This document shows, piece after piece, positions 55,952 through 64,000 of a stretch of 64,000 nt of DNA. The notes beneath the pieces were generated by a model. The model was not told the origin of the DNA. It made no database searches and worked only from the letters and a program-made list of their open reading frames with translations. Position 1 is the first letter of the stretch. Every line of letters begins with the position of its first letter. Source of the stretch: Porpolomopsis calyptriformis (Eukaryota > Basidiomycota > Agaricomycetes > Agaricales > Hygrophoraceae); the NCBI GenBank assembly GCA_951640195.1, contig OX621171.1, positions 372,001 through 436,000 on the forward strand, in the 5' to 3' direction. Made by a program: the position numbers and the translations under genes.

Positions 55952-56746
55952 ATGTCGTCTTTCATCAACAACATTCAACCTACTTCCTTTAACAGCCAAC
56001 CAGTTCCTGGGGAAGATGCATCTGGACCACTCAATGCTGAAGCTCTGGAAACTTGAACAGTGACCCCTAACTCAAGCTTTTCCTCATATAGTTTCAGTGG
56101 GAATCTATTTCGATCGTCACCGCCAGTTATTTCTGTCTTTCCAGAGCCCTCAAGCTTCATTAACACCCTTGGCTAAAATCTTCATCTCACAGAGTCCCAA
56201 AGCTCCAATCTACATGGATTGACCTGGGTATGTGACATAGTCCTGTTACCTGTGTTTCAGGTTCAAAATTAGCTCTACAGTTTGGTGGCAATATTGATCA
56301 TGGTCACCTACTGCTCTATCTATCGCATCAAGCCTATATTTTTCAGCTTGAAAACACCATCAAGAATATGTTGCAAAAAGATAATGAGATATCTGAAATC
56401 CTAAATGATGTAAAAGCTGCTCTTAACAACAAGTGGTCCCTATCAGATGAACAAAAGGTAGGTTTTCCATTTGCCTTTATGCTCAGCTGATGCTGCTCTC
56501 TGAGAACAGGAGACTATAGCTATTGTCATCAAAAAGGCAATAGTTGAAGTAGACAGATCATCTTACATTCAACTGGACTGCGACGTGATGGTCAGTTTCT
56601 CTAACAGTTCATAGAATCTATGATAACTTGGCTTTTTTCAGGCAATGCTTAGGAAAAAGGAAAAGGACTTTGTGTTAAGGTGCAGGGGTCTCCCGGTTGG
56701 CTTAGGGTGCTCAACAGAAAGAACCAAGATCTCAGCTAGAAGCTAA
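55952..56746 (+). pseudogene. Spliced gene remnant with coiled coil, unknown
   Basis: Exons about 55952-56227, 56261-56457, 56510-56590 and 56642-56746. Exons 2 to 4 join in frame through introns of 52 and 51 bases and end at TAA 56744. Exon 1 has two stops (TGA near 56054, TAA near 56174) and does not join exon 2 in phase, so there is an indel or a wrong border. Exon 1 codes a Ser/Pro-rich segment (SSFINNIQP...VFPEPSSFINT), exon 2 a coiled coil (IFQLENTIKNMLQKDNEI). No family recognised. Confidence 0.5.
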
Positions 56747-56753
56747 GGGGGGG

Positions 56754-57017
56754 TGTCTTTGTTGAGATCAAAACTAAGGAGTACAAACTCTGACTATGCT
56801 ACTTATCTAATCTGAGTTTGAATAGTATGACTCAACTGCAATCCATGGAACAGCTAACTCAGCTACTGCGCAACTGCAGATGGTGTCATCACCAACCAAT
56901 GGTGAAAACCCCTCTAATCTACAAGGTAACGAATGACAAAGGAAGGTGGTGGGGGGATAAGATAAGATTAGAAAGGTCGTGATAAGATAAAAACAAAAAT
57001 ATGGATCCATTGTAACA
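56754..57017 (-). repeat. Probable 3' LTR of element E
   Basis: The right border is clear: on the minus strand a purine tract AAGGGAGAGTGA is followed by TGTTACAATGG, like the start of the C LTR. The left border TGTCTTTG at 56754 is a guess from the TG...CA rule. Confidence 0.45.
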
Positions 57018-59290
57018 TCACTCTCCCTTCAGAATCGCGTCTGCACAAGGTTAACGTAGGTGTTGGAGATGTCTTGAGCAGTCTTGTAGAAGCCAGCAGG
57101 GGGCATAACAGGGGATGACGGGGAGATAATGACTGTAACATCATTGAATGTCCAGGGCCGAGAGGGGAAGAGTGAGCTGGTACATATGGTGTACTTGGCC
57201 ACAATCATCCAATCATGCAATGAGGGTGATGGCATTGACTAGACCTTCTTCATAAATCCAAACTCATCATACATGGGAGGGAAGCTGAGGGAGAAAGATA
57301 GAGGCATTGAAATCGGAATCCAGAATATGATCGACTTCAATCGGCGTGAGTGGGATGATGATGTCGATGTTGTCAGATATCATTAGTGGTCTGTAACCTT
57401 CACTGTATGAGTCAGTGACTGGATCATAGAGGTGATCATTGATGCCAAAGAAATCATCCATATAGATGATGCGGATCTGAAGTCTCAGAGCTAGTCATTT
57501 CAGGTTCAGAGCATGGAACTCGTCAACCAATTCTTAAGCATGCGCGACATTGGATGCGGACTGCCAAGTGTTTTCCTCATTAGTGTAGCCTTCCCAATGT
57601 ACCAGGTATTGGAGCTGTTTTCAGTGGATCCAAGAATCCAGGATTTTCTCACTGACATACTCAGTTTCATCATCCAATTGGAGAGGAGGAGGGGGGGGAG
57701 GAGCTTTTTAGTTTGGAAAAGAAGAATGATGGTAGGGGGATAGGTAAGATTTATTAAAGACTGGGTGCAGACCCATCCAGTCATGGGGGAGTTTGAGTCG
57801 GTAAGCTGAATAACCAATCTTCTCAATAACCTTGAAGGGTCTGAAGTGTTTGTTGTCGAGCTTCTTCATAGCATGGTTGGTCTTGATATTTGTGGCAGCG
57901 AGCCAGACTTTATCTCCAGGAGAGTACTCATGAACAGAACAGGATCATTTGTCGTGACTAGTCTTCATTTTCTTGTTAGACTGTCCAAGGGCAGATTCAG
58001 TCTCTTAACAGACATGTTTCATTCATTCGGCAAATTGAGTGGCGGATTCATTTTGGACTTCTCTTTGAGTATCGTTTCCTGACCAGGGGTATTGGCCATA
58101 GTTGACATAGAAAGGAGTTAGGGTAGTGGCGGCATGGACAGAATTGTTATATGAAAATTCAGCCAGTGCTAACCATTCCTTCCAGTTATCCTGATGGTGA
58201 TTGATGAAGACTTGTAGATATTGTTCAAGTGTTTGATTCATCCATTCAGATTGGCCATTGGTCTGTAGGTGATAGGCAGTGGAAATGTTCTAAGTTGTGC
58301 CTAAAAGGCGGAAGAGATCAGTCATATACTTCAATATGAATTGCGGGTTGCGATCGTGAATGATTCATCAGGGGACTCTGTGATCTCAAATGACATGGTC
58401 CCAAATGATCTTAGTGAAACCTTCAGAGTTAAGTTCAATGTGCATGGGCTCAAACTTAACTGCTTTTGAGAATGCGTCGACGATAGTCAGGACAGCGTTG
58501 TAGCCCTGACACTCAGGAATGGGTCCTATGAGGTCGACAGTGATTGTATCCCATGGGCGGGCCAGGGGATCAAAAGGGTGGAGTGGAGTCTTCATAGGCA
58601 GATGAGATGCCTTGGTACATTGACAAGTCTCACAACTGGAGATGTATTGTTTCACATCTCAATGGATAGTTGGCCACCAGTAATCACGACAAAGAGTTTT
58701 AGCAGTCTTGAAGGGGCTGTAATGTCCTGACAAGGGGTTGTCATGATATCAAGAGATAATTTCGCCACAAAGGGGTTTGTCGACTGAGATGTAAATCTGA
58801 TCATTGAGGGTGAGGATACCATCGTCTTGGGTCTTCCAATCATTTTCTTGTTTTCTTTGAGAGAGTGTGATGGAATCTTCTCTATTCCAGTAGGAGTCCT
58901 TGATGCGTGAATGAAAGTGATCAGGTTTGATATCAAATTGAACTGGTCAGAGGTCTATAATGGGATGAGATGAGGCAGAAAAAAGAGAGTTAGGCAAGAG
59001 GATTGTGTCATTGTTGTCATCCACCCCCCTTTCAAAACCTGGTCATCTCACCAGGATGTCAGCCTTCAAGTTAGCTTTACCAGCAACCTGATGAAGGGTG
59101 AAATGGAAGTCCTGCAACTCCGTGAGCCAACAAGCTTGATATCTATTAAGCTTCTGCAGCTTTTTGAAGTAGTGGAGGTTAGCATGATCAGTCCAAACCT
59201 CAAAGACTTGCTTGGTGGACAACACTTGTGCCAGTGCGCGTGCGCAGAGGTATGATGTATCTAGACTAGAAATTCCATGCTTGATCACCT
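57018..59290 (-). pseudogene. RNase H end, integrase, chromodomain and tail of gypsy element E
   Basis: Right to left: RNase H end (VFEVWTDHANLHYFKKLQKLNR, 59043-59288), integrase zinc finger (CETCQCTK) and core (TVDLIGPIPE) at 58386-58700, integrase C-terminal part (MNQTLEQYLQVF, 58023-58241), chromodomain near 57540-57700, then the same post-chromodomain extension as element C (57018-57480). Frames are broken many times. RT and gag are missing; the copy ends near 59290. Confidence 0.85.
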
Positions 59291-59326
59291 ATCCCGAGAT
59301 GGGGGAGCACCGGTTAGACCAGTTGC

Positions 59327-59409
59327 TGGGTGTGTGTTAGACACAGTGCAGAGGAAAGATGCCCAAAAGACAGACCCTGTGCTGAAGCCTTGTGCTGCGC
59401 ACACACCCA
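59327..59409. repeat. Inverted repeat at the 3' edge of the tyrosine-recombinase element
   Basis: TGGGTGTGTG at 59327-59336 is perfectly complementary to CACACACCCA at 59400-59409. It may belong to the terminal repeats of the element; the true border is not determined. Confidence 0.4.
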
Positions 59410-59443
59410 CAAGAACCATCACTGAAACAGAATCACCAACTAG

Positions 59444-60505
59444 CTAAGATACAGGTAATAATTCTGTATGTAGTGGTCCTAAGATGTCTACCAATCTCCA
59501 GTATCTCAAGAATGCATTGGAAGACTAGCAGCCTATTACCTGAACCACCTGAGGATCCACTTTATTCAATAACAATTCCGTAGTGCCTCCGATATGAAAA
59601 CTGTGTCCTGAAACATGAGGGAAGTTCCCATTTTCAAGGTGAGATTTTATACAACACAGGAACCTAGATTTTGTGAGAACCACAAGCTCTCCATCAACGC
59701 GGTAAGAGAATAGCAGTCCCACTGAGGGTAGATTGATCAAGATATGATTCTCTAATACTCCGATAGGATCCAAAGAATGATTTTGCTGTATCAAAAACAT
59801 TAATACACCTCCCACTGAACTTGTCTTTGACCAAGGGAGGTGAAGCACCCATGACCCTGCTGCAGTCAATGCAGGTTATAAATCTGTTAGACTAGGTAAT
59901 GGCGTGTGTTTCTCAAATGAATGTGAAGGGATTAGCTCCCTGAGATGAGCTTGCCCCCAGAATGTGCAACAGGCCACTGCAAAGCAGCAAGCATCCAAAG
60001 GTATGGATTTATCTAGAGATTCCGAGACCCACTTTAACATCTTGATTGTTACTGGGTTATGCAGTATCTGATGGGAAGATGCCGGTGTAAGCTTATCCCC
60101 TGCTTTGAGAAGATATTGGATATGGATGGAATAGGGGAAGTTGAGGTTGTACAGAATGTGGAAAGCACAGATGGCCACCAGTTTATTGTGAATATATGAT
60201 CCTGAGCATTTTCCCACTAACAATGCAATGAAACGACAGATTGTAGTTTCTACTGTTGACTCTGAAAATGATAGGGGGCAACTATTTAACTTGCAGAAGG
60301 ATATGAACCATCGAATACTGCCATTGTAAGTATGACATGTTGATAGCGCCCATGCTGAGGCTATCAGATCCAAGAATTCATGAGAAGGTGTAGGAACGTC
60401 GGCAACCAATGATGGGTAGTTTTTCTCCATGAAATTCAGAATATATGCTAGCATTATGGGCGAGATAGGCATCGTAGACCAATGTGGCTGACCAATACAT
60501 AACAC
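59444..60505 (-). pseudogene. Tyrosine recombinase
   Basis: One frame with stops at 59873-59875 and about 59522. The SAM-like core-binding part is seen in SAWALSTCHTYNGSIRWF. The first catalytic Arg is expected in the segment FWGQAHLREL and appears changed to His. The box GHSFHIGGTTELL keeps His but has His for Arg (HxxR). The nucleophile Tyr is kept in AFLRYWR near 59490. Both Arg losses fit CG-to-CA change. Confidence 0.8.
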
Positions 60506-60536
60506 ATGTGAATTACTTTATTTACTAGAGTGGTAT

Positions 60537-62170
60537 TCAATGAGCTGTAGGTTGATAACAACTGCCTACCCAAGATAATAGGGCCTGAGGAACCTTTGGA
60601 GGATACAGAATCATTGGGGAAGACAGAAATAAACCACGAGAAGGATCGTCTGCCAGATTTTCTTTTGAGGGAATCCATTTAGGGATAATGTGAAGGTTGT
60701 AATCATGAAGAAGCAAAATGATACAGCACAGTATGATGTTCTGTTCAACACTCCAGGATAAGCCTGCTCGGAAGGACCCCACTACGCCAGAATTGTCTGA
60801 ATGAATAATGAAGGTCATATTGTGGGCCCCGCCTTTTATCAAAGTGAGTATGCATAGTTCCAATACGACAAACTCCACCCAGCCAATATCACGCCCATCG
60901 TCTTTCCAGCTGCTAAGAAGAGGCCAAGCTAACCAGCCATCATTGATTGTTAACCCAATCCCCAAAGATGTTGAAGTGTCAATGTAAATATGTTTTCCTG
61001 ATTTCACTAATGAATGACATAAAGAGATTCCCACCCAATCTTGCTTTAGAACCTCCGACCACCAGCTGATATCTTCCAAAATAGTCAAAGGAATCTGATG
61101 AAGTATGAATGGCTAATCCTTGGGGAATGAGGTGAGAAAGCGATAAAGACCTGGAAGGTGTATGCGGCTGGATAGAATGATAGGACAGCAGTGGTTTAGC
61201 AATCTGACCAATGATTGCACCTCAGTTCGAGACACCTGGGCACTTGGTGTCCAAGAAGACAGTTTTTGCAAGAACTTCAAGTGTTTACCCTCAGGTAATG
61301 ACACTGTCTTCTTGATCAGGTCCCATCTGAACCCCAAATAACAGAATTCTGTTCCAAAGGGTGTACACTTTCATGGTGACCAGGGCCACCCAAGGTAATC
61401 TGCTACATCCCTCAGCAGCTTCTCATCATATATATAGGCGAATGGGGGGGCCTCCCAGTTTCAGATGTCACCAAAATGTGAAGTCATCCACCCACTTGAT
61501 AATGAGCATCACACCTGCCATCACATAGATGCAGTGGATAGCATCTGCAGGTCTCCCAAAAATTGTGCAAGAACTTGAGCAACCAAATGAGCAACAGTGA
61601 TCCATATGGATCACCCCTTTCCACTTGATACATATGTGAAGACAGTCCTCAGGAGCTACAGGCATATGGCGGTGAGTGGCATCCACATTATACACAGTGA
61701 CCTGAGTTCCTGGGGGAGCGGATGATGTCGCTAGATAGCAATCAAGAAATGCATTCCAGTCGAACAAGAATGATGATGAGTCTATTTCAGAGTTGATAGA
61801 TGCAATCAGGGAGTTGCAACAAGGGAAAGAATGATCCTGAATAACACAGGCCTTCAATTGCGACCCGGAAAAAGTCACACTGAGAGGAGAGGTATGATAA
61901 GGACTGAACAATGCAAAGAACTCATCTGGGGTGTATGCCTTGGAGTAATGCCCTGCAGCTAGCTCCTTCTCTATATGTAAATCGACTGCACTGGCATTCT
62001 CAAGCACAGACTTGTGGTTTGAAGGTGAGTAAACAGAAGTGATTGAAGATGAAATACCAAGATGAAAACCATAGTGCAGCCCAAGAGGGACATCCGAGAA
62101 TCTATCTAGCAGGTTGAAGTGATGGAGAACGCACTCCTAGTGATCGGGCAACATTGGGGTGACAATTGGG
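60537..62170 (-). pseudogene. Reverse transcriptase and RNase H of the DIRS-like element
   Basis: RT at 61110-62170: VTVYNVDATHRHMP, SSSCTIFGRPADA and active site KWVDDFTFW near 61470. RNase H at 60537-61088: IDTSTSLGIG, GRDIGWVEFVVLEL, HSDNSGVVGSF and WIPSKENLADDPSRG. The pieces lie in more than one frame. Confidence 0.85.
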
Positions 62171-62176
62171 AAGAGT

Positions 62177-63982
62177 TTATTGCGAAGGATGGGATTGAGC
62201 AGAATGCTCGGCAGACCCACATCTTGAGCATATGTGAGCATGTGCGCACCCTTCTCTTGAGCACCTGTACCCCCCATTATGCCCAAAGCAAATCATGACA
62301 CCTGTAGATGATTTCCAGAGGCCGTCTTTGAGAGACAGGAAGCCGTTATCAGTAGTCTCACAATGATGGCCCATGTGGGCATAGCTACTACAGATGAAGC
62401 AGCTAACACAGGAGCTGGAGGCAGGTGGCCTAACTGATCCATGAAACAAACCACGCCCTTGTCCCCAAAAGGACCTCCTTGCTGAATTAGAGCCTGGCCC
62501 TTCTAACATAGAGCCTTGTATGGTATGAGAAGTAGACACAGCACGGAGAGAGCATTCCATAACAACTTGCCATTCCAGAATCGCATGATCAATGATAGAC
62601 TGCTATAGAGTGTGTTGAAAATTTTGGGGGCAAAATGAACCAATGTCTGCCACCCAAGCCTGTTGAATGGCAATATCATATTCAATATATAGATCGAACC
62701 AATCATGAAAATCTGGATGCGCATGAAGCTTCTGGTAGTATTCACTGAAGTTATTGGCAATTTGGGCTCTATCAGCACTCCCCAGATGCCTGCCCACTAT
62801 TTGGCATAGGCAAAGGGAAGCCTTATAAAATTCATGAAACAATAGCTACTCCTTATGTTGATCAATTGCATACAATTTTGCCAGCTAAGGCAGGCTCTCA
62901 GCCACCATTGACCCACAGTCCAGCTGAGGCGCAAATCATGCCTTCCAAGATACCTCATTCATAAGCAGAGTGAGAGGGAAGTAGCACAGCCAGCCAAGCT
63001 GAAGAATTTTGACCACCAAAGGATAATCAGACACCATGTATGGATCAAGTATATGCTCGGCTGCGTTAGGCTGCATAACCGCACGAGAGTTAACAGGCTC
63101 AATCGCATGAGCTATGTGAGGAGAAGGGAGTAAGCCCTGGTAACATCTATTGAACTGTGAACAAATGGGCTCAAAACCACTACTTATAGCCCAATAATAG
63201 ATGCTAGCTGTAAGGCTCAAATAGATGATATGAACCATATATGATTCCTAGGGGATCGCAAGGAGCAAATACCCATAAGGTGTCAAGCCCATATGAGACT
63301 GACAAGGGTAGCAATGATCATATAAAAACGGTAGAAGCTTTGAAGACCAATAAGAATGATGAGGGGTAGCAAGGGCCATATAAAGGAGGTAGAAGCTTCA
63401 AAGACTAATAAGAATGATTAACGCACCTGGGAGCAGAGATGCAGCTGAAGCAATATCCATCTGACATGTGTTAACCTTATCCTTATGAAGCGCAATAGCC
63501 ATTGCTGCTTGGAGTATATCATTGAATGTATGCGATTTAAGTGTAGCCAGTTCCAGAATCTGTGATAACACATCTTCCTCATCATTAGAAGGGAGGTCAT
63601 TTTCCCTTCGCGACCTCTTCCCCCTGGTATTTGATGAGGGATCATTCGGGGATGAGCTTGGAGCACCACAATAATTGCTGACTGATGGTGATGACATGCA
63701 TCCCACAGCTGTTGAGGTGGCTGTGCCCAGAGTGGGCATAGGTGTAGGGGCAGTGGTAGATGTATGCCCAATGACTGTGGTCAAATTAGCTGCCGCACCC
63801 TCACCTTGGGGTGTCATCCCAGATTCTGCCTGTCAGAGGATATTGGAGACAGCCAATTGTGCCCGACTACTCTGAGCACTATGGCCTCACCCAGATAGTT
63901 GACCAGAGGCATTACCAGTGGAGGACCCTTCAATGAAGCTTGTAAGGGCAGAAAGCGCTGCATGAGTTTGTGGTGGTGACAT
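62177..63982 (-). pseudogene. gag-like gene of the DIRS-like element
   Basis: First exon from ATG 63982 to about 63428 (Ser/Pro-rich, basic patch GKRSRRE, helix SQILELATLKSHTFNDILQAAMA), a probable intron to about 63245, then one frame to 62177 with stops of CGA type. The end carries a Cys/His-rich segment (CFGHNGGYRCSREGCAHAHICSRCGSAEHSAQSH), the likely nucleic-acid-binding part. Confidence 0.65.
63300..63420. repeat. Two-unit tandem repeat in the gag intron
   Basis: Two units of about 58 bases (GGTAGCAA...AATAAGAATGAT) in direct order, about 85 percent alike, within the probable intron of the gag-like gene. Confidence 0.6.
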
Positions 63983-64000
63983 TGACTAGTCCACACTAGG

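Larger units (their letters stand above)
59327..63982 (-). mobile_element. DIRS-like tyrosine-recombinase retroelement
   Basis: Minus-strand order: gag with zinc-binding tail, reverse transcriptase, RNase H, tyrosine recombinase. A tyrosine recombinase in place of DDE integrase, with RNase H directly before it, defines DIRS-type elements. No LTRs are visible. The right edge may lie beyond the window. Confidence 0.8.

Overview
This window is a stack of transposable elements with almost no ordinary host genes. It looks like the repeat-rich, probably heterochromatic part of a filamentous fungus genome, most likely a basidiomycete (Agaricomycetes). The grounds are: chromodomain Ty3/gypsy elements of fungal type, short introns of about 33-65 bases with GTRNGT...YAG borders, a tyrosine-recombinase (DIRS-like) retroelement, a Rep-helicase Helitron, and decay mostly by C-to-T change at CpG (CGA codons turned into TGA). 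The organism call is inference; no rRNA, tRNA or housekeeping gene was recognised.

Layout. (1) 1-13775: family A gypsy element, plus strand: partial 5' LTR, gag-protease, pol with chromodomain-like end, start of a post-pol ORF3. Its protease is split by a complete family B gypsy element (B1, minus, 3054-9493, LTRs of 255 bp, target duplication GAGAG). (2) 13776-15394: a short spliced gene (minus strand) with a CCHC-like knuckle and no internal stop. (3) 15395-24197: 3' part of family C gypsy, whose 3' LTR is split by a second complete family B element (B2, 17070-24141, duplication AAGAC); B2 itself carries a solo LTR of family F. (4) 24198-25570: C-terminal half of A ORF3 and an A 3' LTR. (5) 25571-25995: scrap of another gypsy pol (G). 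(6) 25996-39514: an A element on the minus strand (A3), its ORF3 split by a complete 8.95 kb gypsy element F (26865-35815). (7) 39574-39697: short LTR-like piece. (8) 39698-42320: A4 (minus), cut by A5 (plus, 42321-54453), whose 5' LTR is split by an 8.4 kb Helitron (42489-50928). (9) 54454-56746: unassigned DNA and a decayed spliced gene. (10) 56754-59290: gypsy E, minus, related to C. (11) about 59327-63982: DIRS-like tyrosine-recombinase retroelement, minus.

The most unusual content is in families B and F. Each carries, between pol and the 3' LTR, a spliced gene on the strand opposite gag-pol. Both antisense genes code for a highly charged coiled coil, a cysteine module and a second charged helix; in B the cysteines follow the spacing of a Zn2Cys6 cluster. 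The LTRs of exactly these two families hold arrays of CGG/TCG words at about 10-base spacing, and B has another CGG cluster just before the TATA box of the antisense gene. This suggests an element-encoded DNA-binding regulator acting on its own LTRs (inference). B and F also both have an exact internal copy of their 3' polypurine tract at the RNase H-integrase junction, a candidate central PPT. Family A instead has a long sense-strand ORF3 after pol.
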